Assembly (NCBI RefSeq): GCF_026914185.1
Contig: NC_070561.1
Coordinates: 2,728,001 to 2,792,000 of the forward strand
Direction of reading: 5' to 3'
Origin: Puccinia triticina
Taxonomy: Eukaryota; Basidiomycota; Pucciniomycetes; Pucciniales; Pucciniaceae
DNA length: 64,000 nt
Position numbers and translations under genes: made by a program. The notes under the pieces were generated by a model. That model saw nothing but the letters and a program-made list of their open reading frames with translations. It did no database searches and was not told the DNA's origin. This document shows, piece after piece, positions 1 through 12,702 of this stretch. How positions within the stretch are numbered: the stretch's first letter is position 1; every line of letters starts with the position of its first letter.

Positions 1-441
1 ACAGTTACAAGAACAGGAACTGGACTGGACTAAGTGCAATCAACTAGGTTTCAGAGGATGCTGCGGACTACAAACTGTATCTATAGCTAAGAGATGCTAA
101 TACAACATGGAGATGTGAAATATGCTAATACTCTTATTTTTTATTTTTGTGTGGAAGATAAGAAAAGTGTTGAAAAATTGATGCCTATGGTAGCATTGGT
201 ACAGGCCAATCTTGTGAAATTCCCATTTCTTATTTTTAACCAGCAAAAACCATCAGATGACAGGAAAAATACAAAAGAAAACTTCAAACCAACAGTACAT
301 TTTTATTTATTTTTATTCTTATCATATCTTTGCTTGAATTGGACTATTGGGGATGATTCATACGCCTCCAATTTCTAACGTCCTATGAGATACTTGTATG
401 AGGAGATAAATCAGACTGAAAAAGAACAAAGTAGATAGAAA

Positions 442-2925
442 CTAAAATGAGGAAGAGAAATCTGAGCTTTCTGGATCAGTTTCTAGAGGGCAACTGGGAC
501 TAGAGCCCGAGCACGTTGCAGCCGAGAGTGATTGAGAAGAATTACAAGGAGTTGAGGCGGGTGCAAATTGACAGTTAGCAGAGCAACAAGGCGAATTTGC
601 CGAAGGCATGCAGACCGAACCAGGCGAGAATTTGCAGACGCCCCACTGGCAGCACGGAGAAGCAAATTGACCGGGATCACAGTCTTCGCCAGGTTCGAGG
701 ATCCCATTACCACATTGATTGAGTGCGATTGTGTAATGTTGTGCAAGCTCGCTGACACAACTTGAATCCATCCTCTGACTGTTCCCTGGCTTCAGAGCAC
801 TACAAATGTTGCCTATAGAGCAAGCGGAAAAAGAGCTGGTTGAGCCACTTGTGCTTGAAGGAGCCATGATGTTTTGATCGTCATTGTTACAGCTTGAGGT
901 CGAGGCCGGGCAACATGAATCTCCCATACTACATCCGGATGTGCAATCATGAACCGCTCCAAAGCTGTCCCCATTATAAATATATTATTAAGAGAAGGAG
1001 TTTAGAAATGAAGGAAAGAGGAAAATGAGACTTAACAACTTTCTAACTCACTTGTGACCGATTTCATGAGCCATAGTCTCCCATTCATTGGGTGTTGAAG
1101 CGGTGACCCCAGTCCCACTAGTCGTTCCACCATTGACACCCTGCTCCGCATTCACTTTACATAGCGCCCCAAGCCAAGAAACCCCTACTTGACTTCCACT
1201 CGGACAATCTGTCAGCCTTTTATTAGAGAAAGCAAAAATCACTTGGCAGTAAGCAAAATGATATTTTAAGTAATGACGCAGCTTCCCATTTTGTCTTTCA
1301 ACTGTTTTGAGGTATCGGGGTTTGGATTGTAGGATAATGTTCCCACAAACAGTGTTTGGCTTGGACTCACAAATGCCATAATCCAGCGCCATCAGAGCCC
1401 CCTTTATCAGACCTCCATTTACTGAATTTGTTCAAACGTCCATTAATATCGAGGCCCTGTGATGAAGCGTCAGGACAATCGATGTTCCAAGGCCGATCGG
1501 ACGAAGGCTGAGAAGGGCAAGTCGATTCAGAGGGTATATTAATCTCGACTATGCCCAAAGAGATATTAAAGGTCCTCTGATAAACTGATGAGACCAGATG
1601 CATATTATTCAAGACTGCCAATCTGACTGCATCTGCTGATCCATATTTCCTCAGATATGTACAATCTATTGCGATGCCTATGTATACCATCTTTGGACTC
1701 TGCGGACATCCATCAGTCGAGCCAATCGTACGCGCATAATCAACTTTGTCTCCAGTCAATCCAGCTATGTCACTGGTCATCGTTTGTCGCTTCTGGAGAA
1801 AGTGTTGAGTCGAACTCTCGGTATATGTCATTTGAAGAGAAGAGGCCTTCGTGGAATTGTTGATCACCCTACTCAAAGACTCATCATCCTGGAAGTCTTG
1901 TTGTTGGAAATTCTCGTGTTTGCTAGCAGTTTTTCCACAAGGAGGCGAGAAAAAAAATATGAGATTTGGTCAGTTGAATAGATTTGACGGAAGACGTTTT
2001 TACCTTCCTCAATTTCTTAGGAGCTTGAGAAGAAATTGTTTAACGTACCCACTAGTTCCCCAATCATCTGAATTGTTCCAAACTACCAATGTGGAGTGCA
2101 ATTTGTCGTCGGAGCTCAACGTGTCCAGCTCAGAATCATGCGGGCCTCTCACTTTCTGGTAAGAATCGAATGCTTTTATGTGCCAAAGACGCCCATTGAC
2201 TTGAAATGCACCCTCCAGAATCAGATCATCAGAATTCTTCACACATTTTGTGCCGTAGGGATGATGGATCAAGATATTGGCCCAGTTGTTAAACCGGTCC
2301 ATATGGTTGCCTTCCAGAGATATCATTTCATCTTCTGAAATTGCTGTGCCAGAATAGGCTAGCACTTCATCTGCAATGATTGGCTTGGTGGTTGCAAACT
2401 GTTGGTTCGAATTTGCGGAACTTCCATTGTTGGATTGATAGGTGATCGTTGCGTTAGGGTGCAGAAATTGAGTGCCGCTTGGTTTTAGATATAAGGTAAA
2501 TCGATCATTCAAATCTTCATCTCCGGCTTCTTGTTCCTCAACTTTGGGGATTTGAGGGAAGCTCCGAGGGATAGAAAACTGTAGAACGAGTGAATCTCCG
2601 CTGCAGATTAAAGAGCTCTCTTGATCCACTGTTGAACGCCTCGGGGATCCTGGAAAGTTCAACCCTTCAGTATTGTGAGTTGCTGGAGACCACGGACGAA
2701 TGGCTTTGATCTGAACATCCGATGCAAAAACCACTCGTCGAATCGGCTTTGAGCGGTCAGAAGAACCTGCAGCGAACAAAGCATTTTGAGTCAACAAACA
2801 ATGTTGGTCTAAGTTCAGGGGTAAAAATCTGGATGAAGAGACTAATTCTGACCCTCTGCGCTCATCATGATCCAGCATATCTGCATTATCTGAAGGAGGA
2901 CCGGGAATCGGAAGAAGTTAGACAT
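442..2925 (-). CDS. ADAM-type (reprolysin) zinc metalloprotease with disintegrin domain
   Basis: Secreted zinc endopeptidase of the adamalysin family. Five exons (2925-2853, 2766-2049, 1922-1371, 1216-1052, 964-442) join in frame to 676 residues. Residues 1-24 look like a signal peptide. A propeptide follows and ends at a Kex2-like KR near residue 309. The catalytic domain then has the motif [12 protein letters not shown] and, assembled across the exon 4/5 junction, HEIGHNFGAVHDC near residues 498-510, the complete HExxHxxGxxHD zinc site. A disintegrin domain begins [15 protein letters not shown] near residue 587. The ORF stops at TAG soon after, with no transmembrane helix visible, whereas most ADAMs are membrane-anchored. 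The protein is therefore either soluble, or a final exon was missed near the window edge. The first intron uses a weak GTCAGA donor. The family call is firm; the C-terminus is not. Confidence 0.85.
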
Positions 2926-4360
2926 TTTGATGGAATTGGATCCTGACTGGATGGTTTGTAGTTGCGTGTCCCTCGTCGTATGACAAATTCCGATGAGGGT
3001 CTTGGGGTATTTTAAAAGAATTTCCTTTTTGGCAAGGCCCAAAAGTTTTATCAAAAAAGGAATCTTGACGGAATTGAAAACACGAAACGTATTGCTCCTT
3101 AGAGTGCAGTTTTCTGAGTGGAATTTAAGTTCTTGAAACCACTCCTCAGGATATGTACCCACCAAATTTGTCGCAGGTATGAATCGAGAAACCCGCACGA
3201 AGTGGATGACACCCATTTATCTTGGCTAGCGGTACATTAACATAAGCGGTGTTAATTATCAGGCCAGTAGTGACGCAGTCCAGGAGTTGAGCCTTCTTTG
3301 GTCTTGGCCAACAGGACCATGTCCTGTGCCTTCAAGCAAGAGCCTAGTAGCTAAAATTCAAAATAAATGCAGTCTTGGAATAGTCTCTGATCCAGAAACC
3401 TTTTCAAGCTTCCACCAAAAAAGTACATCGCGCCAAAAAAACTTGGACAAGACCAAGTCCCGGCCATGGCATTCGGCACCATGATCACCATTGCCCGCTG
3501 AGTCAAGGCTGGAAGTGGGCCACTGCTTGATTAGTCTGACCAGACAGACCTGCACATAGAATAGGCTGTATCTTTTGCGAGCGGAGGAGCATCAAAGAGC
3601 ATGGCCCAGGGCTTTGCAAGCCCCTCATGGGGCATGCAGGGTGCGTCAAGCCAACATTGAGCCTTGAACCAGCAGAATTCACTCACAAGCGGTGTGGTAA
3701 GCCAATCCTGAATATGGCACCAAAATTAAAGGCTTTCCCCCTTGCTATCAACCACTCTGGACTACTCAAGGCCCCATCTTCCTCAAGAATCAAGCCCCAG
3801 GACCTCTGACACCAAGGACAGGCCCCCCTTTCTCTTCCCCCCTCTTTTCCCCACCATGTGACACCCCAACTCACTTCTGTTTTTTCCTTCTAGAATATGA
3901 CATAATCCTCTTATGGTTTCAGCCACATGTTTGTACTGTTTCAGCCTCCCCCCTTTTCCTTGTCTTTACCCTTTGTTACATCATCCCCTTGGTACAAGCC
4001 CCCACCAGCCCTTTCTAATGACATCATGTATCCGCCTTGGCACTATACAACCCCCCATATGAGCTGTATTTTCCCTTGTTGGTATTTCTTATTCCCTTCT
4101 TGTTTTTGTATCAGCCACCTTGGCAGTTTCATTGTCTCTCCACCTCCTTGATTGTTTCCAGGGCTCAGTAACCAGTTTCATATTCTTCCCACTCACTTTC
4201 ACTTGGCACTTGTCCCCACCTTCCACATTTTATATATAGTCTGCCCTCTTTGGCCGTGTCATTTGTTCCCCATCAGATCCTGCCCCAGAAATTCAGATAA
4301 CTGGTCACCATTCATTACCCTTGCTAATGCCAATAAATCAGATTGGACAAGCTAGATATT
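2926..4360. other. intergenic, no supported gene
   Basis: About 1.4 kb upstream of the ADAM gene without a supported coding region. The stretch from about 3820 to 4300 is pyrimidine-rich on the plus strand, and the short ORFs in it are composition artefacts. The promoter of the ADAM gene must lie at the left end, but no clear TATA element stands out. Confidence 0.5.
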
Positions 4361-4529
4361 GGAGGACTTCCCGTCAATCTGGAAATCCAGATCTGAGCCA
4401 CCAGTTTTCAGATTTTGCAGGGAAATCTTGGTCCCCAAAGCTCCCCGAAGGGATCCAGAGTTCCAGATTCCAGATTCCCCTGCAAAATCTGGAATTCCAG
4501 ATTTATTCAAAGTTGACGGGAAGTCCTCC
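4361..4529. mobile_element. MITE family A, copy 1 (TIR GGAGGACTTCCCGTC)
   Basis: A 169-bp element bounded by inverted repeats GGAGGACTTCCCGTCAA (4361-4377) and its exact complement (4513-4529). ATT lies directly outside each end. The interior is also self-complementary (CAGATTTTGCAGGG against CCCTGCAAAATCTG), so the element can fold into one long hairpin. Related ends occur at 30894-31043 and 50329-50529. It has no coding capacity. The superfamily is not assigned; a 3-base flank would fit PIF/Harbinger, but that is only a guess. Confidence 0.7.
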
Positions 4530-4947
4530 ATTCATTATACAACTGTTAGATTAGATTAGTAGACAAGTAAATACCTTTCAAGACATACCTCAAGAATATC
4601 TATAGCCACACCTTTCCTTAAGACTGCATACTCTTATATTCTTTTTCTTGTTCCCCTGAGAGGCAGCCCTTCAAGCACCAAATCCCTCTAAAGCTCTATT
4701 CTTCCCTCAGAGTAGTTCAACACCGTTGGCGGCTTTTTTGTTTTATTGTGTCTGTTGTCGTTGTTCATTTGCCACAGGATTCTTTGTGGTTTCAAATCTT
4801 CAATCAGATGAGGTCTCAAAGCTGCTCTATCATGTTGAGCCTCTTCAGTTCCAACCCCGTACAGGCTTCTCCTCATTGGTTGTAATTTCCAATCATTTAA
4901 ACAATTGATCCGCTCAAAAACTAGCTCTTCCTTTTCATTTCATCAAG

Positions 4948-5807
4948 ATGTCCATTGAAGCAGAAATAAGCTTGATTTGTCAGCAGCTTGCACAAATTCA
5001 ACTACAGCTGAGTAATCTCAAATCAAGGTTGAAGCCATGCAGTTCAAAGTCAAAACAACAGACTGGACCAAAGACATCCATCCCTGGCAAGTGTCCTTCA
5101 CCCAGTAGGATCAACATCTTGTGTCTTTCAGCTTCCACAAATGAACCAAGCTTGTTGTTGAATCATGTTCAGGGAACCCTTTGAATTCTTTTGTTCAAAG
5201 TGATGCAACATCTTATCAACGTTGTGGATCTCTTGCACGTGAGGATGTAGCAAGCAAACACAAGCAGATACACATGAAGAGAGACAGTGTTAATGATTCA
5301 GCTACCTCTCTGCCACCTACAAGCAAGGCTTGAACACCATCAAACCCAACAACAGAGCCAATTGTGAAGTCCGATGTGCCTTGGATATACCATCCTAAAC
5401 GCCCTTGCAACCACGTTAAAATTCTCAGCAACGAGTTGAAGCAGGTTACAGTCCTTAGTAACCCAATTAGCATACAAAAGAAGATCATCAATGCCTCCTC
5501 CAAGCATAGAAATCTACTGCCAGATTCAGATCAACCTAAGCTGAGTGGAGAAGTACTTAAGGAAGTGGATACTGGCAAATTGGAGTCCAATAACCTGAAG
5601 AAGTGGACTACTTGGTATGCTCTCCTGAAACACAACCCGGATGTATTGGATCTGTTACCGACCTCAGGACTAGCCCAGACTTTCATTCCTACATCAACAA
5701 TGGCTGAGATCAAACAACTACCACTCAAATCCAAGAAATTTATTGAAAGACAAGTGCTTGGTGTATGGGAGTCCCGAGAGGGTACCTTGACTGCTCAGTT
5801 GGATTAA
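4948..5807 (+). pseudogene. two hypothetical ORF fragments (possible retroelement gag-like remnant)
   Basis: Two plus-strand reading frames, 4948-5184 (78 codons, starting with a leucine- and glutamine-rich segment that could form a short coiled coil) and 5364-5807 (147 codons, lysine-rich, with a KKWTTWYALLKHNPDVLDLL segment). They lie in different frames and are separated by 180 bases with stops. I recognise no domain. Position just upstream of the Copia element and lack of introns suggest decayed transposon sequence, but the segment lies outside the Copia LTRs and is not part of that element. Confidence 0.25.
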
Positions 5808-6261
5808 TACAGAATACCTGATGATAAAACTTCCATTCACAACAGAAGATTCAAATATACTAACTTTGCTTGGAAATGCACTTCAGGCCAACAACCACCA
5901 ATAAGCAACCTACCAGAGGATATTTCACAAGATTCTCAATGTCTTTGCTGGTACTGGTTCAAAGATCTCTGGTTGCTTTATTACTTTGATTGACATGATA
6001 GCTCTATCCTTTTTTTTATTGTTTTTTTAGTGGTATCAATTGTCAGCTGGAAAGTAAAACCTCTCTACCCCTTAGATAGCTGTATCAGGTTTTACTACAC
6101 CATCTATACTCATACCAAGTTTCAGATATGTTTCACTTCCATTTCCCCTGTTATTAACATCTAATTTATGCTTCTATCTAGTGGCACTTGTATGATAGAG
6201 CTTATAATTTGTACCCACTGGATTCTATTGTTCCCCAGACTTTCAGAAGAGACAAAAATAG

Positions 6262-6360
6262 TGTTGTAGTGTGGGGTGGACAAACTCCACATTTGGAGTA
6301 TCTGGAGACAAGAGGAGTTCAGGGAGGAGCAATAGAGAAACAAGGTTTTTAGCCACAACA
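6262..6360 (+). repeat. Copia 5' LTR (99 bp)
   Basis: Begins TGTTGTAGTG and ends GCCACAACA. It matches 11066-11164 except for T versus G in AGAGGAG(T/G)TCAGGG. At 99 bp it is short for a copia LTR. Confidence 0.95.
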
Positions 6361-6382
6361 GATTAAGAGTCGACAGTCTACC
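6361..6382 (+). other. Copia primer-binding site, complementary to tRNA-Lys(CTT) anticodon arm
   Basis: GATTAAGAGTCGA (6361-6373) begins at the first base after the 5' LTR. It is the exact reverse complement of TCGACTCTTAATC, tRNA positions 28-40 of the spliced tRNA-Lys(CTT) encoded at 29283-29388. TCTACC at 6377-6382 also matches the D-stem side with a one-base gap. Priming from an internal tRNA position is known for Drosophila copia, which uses a cleaved initiator-tRNA fragment. Use of Lys(CTT) here is inference from the match. Confidence 0.75.
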
Positions 6383-6432
6383 AACAGGCCTAGCCTTCAT
6401 TATTCAACTATCGGCAACTATTGACCCGGTTT

Positions 6433-9400
6433 ATGGTCAGGACCTGCCGGGAACAACCTGAACTCTCAGGACCACTTCCTCCACCAACTTGTGCAAAACG
6501 TCTGAAACAAACGAAAGCCTATAAAGCACTCCTCAAGCTACCCCCACTCCCTCCTTCTCCCATCAAAGAGAAACCCGATCCGTTTATACTCGATCGTCCC
6601 CCTTCTCCATTCATATCGGCCATTTCATACGTTTTTTCCAAGACAGTAACCCGACACATCGACAAAAACAAGTCTTCATCGGCCCCATTTCTCCACGGTT
6701 ATCAAACTATCCCGAATCCATTCGGTCTATCTGTCACGACAATCATTCTGACGCCTGAGTATCAACCAAAAACAAACTTAATACGAAGCAATTCACCCAA
6801 TTCTCTCTCAGAAACATTGTTGTCCACGTTAGAATACTTATCAACTCCCATATCGCCCATTCCATTCATGTCACAGACCAACCAGACCAACATCTCACCT
6901 AGGAACAAGTTTTTGCAACAACCTAGTGTGTACAAATCCGAAATCGAGCAACTGACGGCTGACGGGTCGAATTTTGGCAAGTGGAAACAGGGTCTTACTC
7001 GGGTTATCCTGTTAACGCTTGGTCATGCGAACTTTTTTGACAATCCGGAGAATTACGCAAAGATTTCAGCGCAGGAAAACATCTGCCTATTATTCCTCAT
7101 CCACACTGTCCATGACGAACTCGCATCCCTGGTCGATCGACACACAACTGGAACCGCGGCGTTCGACGCAGTTCAAACGAACTTTCAAGGCACAGTTTGA
7201 TTTCGTCAGATGGAACTTATGGACAAGCTACTCAAACTCCGTATATCCGGTCCATCAACCGATCCGTCCCAGCTCCCAGGGTTGTTCAATAAGTTATTCA
7301 ACATTTTTTCCAATTTTCAGAAAGTCAGCGCCGGCTTGCCGGCCCTTGTTGAAAGCCTCATGCTGCAATTGATCATTCCACCCCCGCCATCCATGTCCCA
7401 TTCTCAGCTTTTCCAAAATATTTCCTTACAGCTTGGCGAAAAGAAAGATGTCACGGCCCGCGATATCCATACAATCATCACCTCGGTGTATGGCGAGGCT
7501 ATATGGTTTGACTCGCTTTCTCCCAGTAATCCGACGGTCTTTCGCACCTGGCCCAACCAACAACAACCAGTTACTTCGTGGGGAAATCAAGGTCAGGGTT
7601 CTGCACCCCATCGCCGGGGACCTTCTCAAATACCGGTTCAACATCTGCAATCGAACCTCACAGCAGCCCGTCCTCGTCCTCAAAATGTTGGAAGACCAGG
7701 ACATCCTACAGTCGAAGATATCGCAGCGGCGATTGGCAACATACAAAAAGGCAATCGCGGCCCCACCGACACCAACATGCTCAACGCAAATCCTTGCATG
7801 TATTGTGGAGTATTGGGACATTGGAGATCGAGCTGTCCGACTCTCCGCAGGGATGCCAACCTGCCGCCACCGGACACCACAACATCTGGTCTCCCCGCTT
7901 CCGGTTTTGCCCGCCAGGCTGCACCCCCGAACAACCCACCCACCGGTTCTGATCAAGACGTGGCGGTTCAATCAACGGTGGGCGTAGATGCAACGGGTGC
8001 CGCCGGCGCAGGCACGGTTTTGGATTCTGGGGCGACCCACCACGTGAGCGGATCTCTCCATAATTTTTCTTTCTTGACAGCTCTGCGCCCGCCCATGAGA
8101 CTGAATCTTGCATCTTCGACGGGATACATGATGGCGACGCATAGTGGACACCTCAGGATAACCAGTGGGGCTGGTACCCTGGCAATTCCCAAGGTCCTGT
8201 ACAGCCCGGAAATGACAGGCACTCTTCTTAGCCTCGGCCAACTCATTGATTCCGGTTTCACTCCGTCTTTCCTTCCGAATAACGACATCCAGTTGACGTT
8301 GTCCTTTTTAACATCCACGGCTTCTTACCAAAACCGATCTTGGCTAGTTTATCCCGACTCTTTCAATCCTTGTTCTGTTCTCGTTAGAAATGTTTCGACT
8401 CCTTTCCCTTTTTCACCTTCTTTTGACTGGCATTGTTGTCTCGGACATGTTTCGGATGCGGTCGTTAAGGATTTCCTCAAGCGCTTTGTTCCCACATTCA
8501 ATCTCAAGACGTGGACACCGTTTATATGCGAATCTTGCAAACAATGCAAAAGCGAGAGGCGGCGGCATCACTTGCCAGAAGTCATTCCCATGGAGTCCAA
8601 GTTAGATCTTATGGTCACTGATGTCCTCGGCCCACTCGATGCTGACATACACAGTAATCGATTTCTACTGACGGTCAGGGATCACGCAACAACCTTTTCT
8701 TTTGTATTTGCCATGAAATCTCGAGCCGAGGTTCCAACTATCATCATCTCTCTTATAAAAAAGATCATCTCTCATTTTGATTTGGCCCCGAAATACATCC
8801 GATGCGATAATGCAAAGGAATACACGACTCAATCTTTCCACAACTATCTTTTGTCGGTCGGAACATCGATTGTCTTCACTTCGCCGTACACACCCGAGCA
8901 GAATGGCGAAGCAGAGCGCCTGAACCGTACACTAGGCAACATTGCTCAAACAACTCTCCGGCATTCACATATGCCTGAATCACTCTGGTCTTACGCGTAC
9001 AGATGTGCGTGCTATCTAATCAACCGGTTACCCAACACTCAATGCAAAACAAGCCCTCTCGAGCTATGGTCAAACAGAAAACCATTGGCAGAATGTTTTT
9101 ACCCCTTCGGCACCAAGGCATGTGTACATATACCCAAGGAACGCCGCCGGAAAATGGACATCCGTGGTTGGACTGGTTACTTGGTGGGATACCAAGACAA
9201 TGAGAGGGGCTGGTTCTTTTGGAACCCGATGACAAAGAAGATTGTCAACTCAGAGTGTGCTGAGTTTCTCGACTATCAGGGAAAACCACTGATTAATGCG
9301 CCTGAGCAACCTTCTGACATCTCTTCCGTTTGTAGAACTCTTGTCCTTGGTCAAGAAAAGACAAAGGAAGTGTATGATGCTCAAGATGATCAACTCGACA

Positions 9401-10896
9401 AAATTCAGGCGATTTCCGATGCAGAGATCCCCGTCAACTTGCGGCAGGCACTGTGTGGTCCTGCAAGCAATCGCTGGCGATCTGCTTGCATATCTGAGTG
9501 GGATCAACTGGTGGAGATAGATACATTCAACATTGAAGACAAGGAGTGGAAGCACTCCATCGGCACACTTTTTGTCTTTGACATCAAACGCCAGTCGGAT
9601 GGCGCTATTGAGAAATTGAAAGCACAGTTTGTGGTCAGGGGTTTCAAGCAGAAACTTGGTTGGGACGTCAAATCCACATTTGCACCTACGGCGTCACTCA
9701 CGACACTCAGGATGCTTATCACTCTTGCAATCAGGAAGAAATGGATCATTAACTCATTTGACATCACAGGCGCTTTTGTCCATAGTCCTATTGATGAAAC
9801 AATATACGTCAATCCACCGGTTGAACTTTTCCCCCATCTTGCCGGCAAGGTCTTGAAGCTCAAGAAGGCGCTCTACGGTACACAACAAGCCAGCAGGTGC
9901 TGGTGGAAACATTTCAAGGGGTTGTTACAGGGATGGGGATTTGATTGTGGTGAGGTGGAGGAATGTCTATACAGATATTGGAAAGGCGACTCAATCATCA
10001 TTATCTGGATTCACGTCGATGACGGGATTGTTTTCAGTAATGATTTGTCAGCTCTGGGCCTATTACGCAGCAACATGGAGAAGAACTTGCGGGTGAAGTG
10101 GGACAACAAACCAGAGAAACTGGTTGGGATCAAATTGGATTACAAAGATGATGCTATTTTTCTGAGTCAACCACTTCTGACGGATCAAACGGTTGTGAAA
10201 TTTCAAGAAATGGTGCAACCAATGATTGTTCCGACTTACACACCACTAGCAAATAAAAATCTGACAACTTCAACCAAGTAACCGGTGAACGCAACGCTGT
10301 ATCAATCTCTCATTGGTTCTCTGAATTACATTGCACTCGGGTCGCGGCCAGACTTAAGTTATGCTGTGAACTACCTAGCGCGATTCAGCTCAAATCCAGA
10401 TGAGTCTCATTGGAACGGCCTCAAACACTTGGTGCAATATTTGGCAACGACAAAGGACAAGCGACTCAAATTGGAATACACGGATGATCGATTGATTACT
10501 TGGTCAGATGCCAGCTGGGGAGGCAAATATCAACGTTTGACTTCAGGTTTCATAATCACATTTCTAGGCAGTCCAATTGCATGGGGTTCTAGGCGACAGA
10601 AGGTTGTGGCGACTTTGACATGTGCTGCGGAATTCATTTCAATCGGATTGTCAATGGATTTTCTTCTCTTTCTCATACCAATTGTTAGATCACTCGACAT
10701 CAACCCGGAATTAATCTTCAAATGTGACAATCGTGCGGCGGTTTTGGTATCTGACGACAATGCCTCAAAAGGACGAATGAAGAGTTTAGAAAGAAACTTC
10801 TTTTTTGTCAACGATGTGGTATGCAAGCACAAGATCAAACTTGAATGGGTATCAACTTCCGACAACATCGCCGATTTTTTCACTAAACCTCTCTGA
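6433..10896 (+). pseudogene. Copia gag-pol polyprotein, one frame with two internal stops
   Basis: Polyprotein of the element. From N to C: a proline-rich gag start; a copia-type gag region; a CCHC zinc knuckle (CMYCGVLGHWRSSC, about 7795-7836); aspartic protease motif VLDSGATHH (about 8019-8045); the GAG-pre-integrase HCCLGH segment; integrase with VTD, CDNAKEY and NGEAERL giving the D,D,E triad; reverse transcriptase with WIHVDDGIVFSN in place of the usual YVDD box; and RNase H with WSDASWGG and a NIADFFTKPL end. TGA at 7198-7200 and TAA at 10279-10281 interrupt the frame. The frame is otherwise open, so the copy has only recently lost coding ability. The first ATG in frame is at 6433. Confidence 0.9.
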
Positions 10897-11052
10897 GCAA
10901 ATCTCCATTCCATTTCCATGAAAAAGATTTTCAAATGATTTATTATCTCAATGTTATTGTTTTTTTTCTTGATTCTACTCTCATCACACCTATGGTTTCA
11001 ATTTTTTTTCCTTTACTTTCATTGTCAGTTTGGTTGTATGTAGAGGTGTGGA

Positions 11053-11065
11053 GTTTGAGGGGGGG
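11053..11065 (+). other. Copia polypurine tract
   Basis: GTTTGAGGGGGGG lies directly before the 3' LTR, the position where plus-strand DNA synthesis starts in LTR retrotransposons. Confidence 0.8.
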
Positions 11066-11164
11066 TGTTGTAGTGTGGGGTGGACAAACTCCACATTTGG
11101 AGTATCTGGAGACAAGAGGAGGTCAGGGAGGAGCAATAGAGAAACAAGGTTTTTAGCCACAACA
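11066..11164 (+). repeat. Copia 3' LTR (99 bp)
   Basis: Same sequence as 6262-6360 apart from one base. It is followed directly by the target duplication AATAG. Confidence 0.95.
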
Positions 11165-11169
11165 AATAG

Positions 11170-12239
11170 CAACATCATTTTATTTACTCATTCCTCTTTA
11201 TTTGAAGATACATCAACATATCACTGCTTCAGATAGCCAGATCCCTTCATATCAATGAATCACTGTCTAGATCTTCAAGCCTGAACTTCTCAAAACTTAT
11301 CAATGGTTGGGTGTGAAGTCCTTGGATTCAATCAAAACCGTCTACAACTTGCAAGCCACTTGAAAATCCCAGTCAACTTCCATCAAGCAGATTTTAATCA
11401 CTCCGGAGTAACCCACGGCTGACAGAAGAGCTAATGCAAAACTAAGCTCAAATTAAAAATCAGGACATCTTGTTGAGCCTGATTCTCCCTCCCCAGGACA
11501 CAAGGAGACATCTACTCCAACAGAAAGGCCAAGCAACAACCCAGCTGCTACACAACCTGAAAGTGCAGTTGTGAGATATCCATGGCAAAAATGTGATTTC
11601 AAATCATTAAATAAAACAATAAATCCATGAACCACAAAAAAATGCAATGTACACCAAAATTTATGGTAAGACAATACATACTCATAATTGTTTTTAAGCA
11701 AACTTGGAAAATTTTCTGTTATTTGCTGTATTGTGAATTTTCAAAGATAAAATCATGTCTTACTGAGCAGGGGGAACCACTGGTAAAATTGATATGATTA
11801 TAAGTGAATTTGGTTGTTGAAAATTATTTGGGGATACAACAACTGAGGGAACTAGGTGGCAGGTGACACAAAGCTAACAAAAGGGAGTAATGTTGGTGCC
11901 AATACCGGAATTTCAAGACATGTGACTGAATGTCACCTGAAGCCTATAAGTGCCCTGCAGGCTGCATTTTGCAGAGGCTCTGTTCCCCACTCAGGCACAA
12001 CATACAGGGTAAGGTAGGGATCTAGTTGGCTTTGGGGAGGCCAAATTAAGCATTCAAGGACAGCAGGAAGGTAGCCTTGAACATAAATCTACACATCATC
12101 AACCCTCCTGAGTCCTATTACAAAAGTAACACATTCCAATTTCCATGCTCCAGAGATGGCCAATTTTTCCTTCTTCTTATCAAAAAATTGGACTATTAAT
12201 TAACATTATGCCCTGTTTGGATGGCCATTTTCATACATT
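11170..12239. other. intergenic, no supported gene
   Basis: About 1.1 kb of AT-rich sequence right of the Copia element. I see no ORF with recognisable content and no clear repeat boundary. Confidence 0.4.
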
Positions 12240-12440
12240 AGGGGGGTTCACAATTGAAATTTACTATCTTTAGGACCAATTTTAAGGTGTTTATGAACAT
12301 TTTTTGAAAACTTTGATGAATTGCACTGATTGATCAGCATCACCTGCTGCTGTGTGTCTTACTAAAATTTCATAATACTGTTCATAAAGGTCTTACATTT
12401 AACTCATTAAGTTTTGTAAACTCCAATGGTGGACCCCCCT
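12240..12440. mobile_element. MITE family B, copy 1 (TIR AGGGGGGTTCACAAT)
   Basis: About 201 bp, starting AGGGGGGTTCACAATTG and ending in a degenerate complement GGACCCCCCT. The sub-terminal parts ACCAATTTTAAGG and CATAAAGG match the interior of the copy at 31952-32154. A third copy lies at 40431-40625. No coding capacity. Confidence 0.65.
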
Positions 12441-12702
12441 ATTATATCCCTACTAATCAATGGTAGATTGTCAACACATCTTGCTGAGCCCACATTCACA
12501 TTGGTTCTCACAGACATAATATACACACTGCAAGAAAAGCTCTAGAAACTGCTTGCAGTTGAGATGCAAGAGCTCAAGGCAAGCTGTGCCTCATGCAAGA
12601 ATCAAGCACTGGTCGATTCCATGCACATTGTCTAATTTATGCAAGAGTGAGTCTAAGGCACAAAAAACTAAGTGCAGGAGTTGATACCTGTGCGAATTCC
12701 CC

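Larger units (their letters stand above)
6262..11164 (+). mobile_element. Ty1/copia LTR retrotransposon, nearly intact
   Basis: Complete 4903-bp element. Identical-length 99-bp LTRs (TGTTG...CAACA) at 6262-6360 and 11066-11164 differ at one base that I can see. It is flanked by the 5-bp target duplication AATAG (6257-6261 and 11165-11169). A primer-binding site starts at 6361 and a G-rich polypurine tract ends at 11065. Gag, zinc knuckle, protease, integrase, reverse transcriptase and RNase H follow in copia order in one frame interrupted by two stop codons. One LTR difference in 99 bases suggests a fairly recent insertion. Confidence 0.95.
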
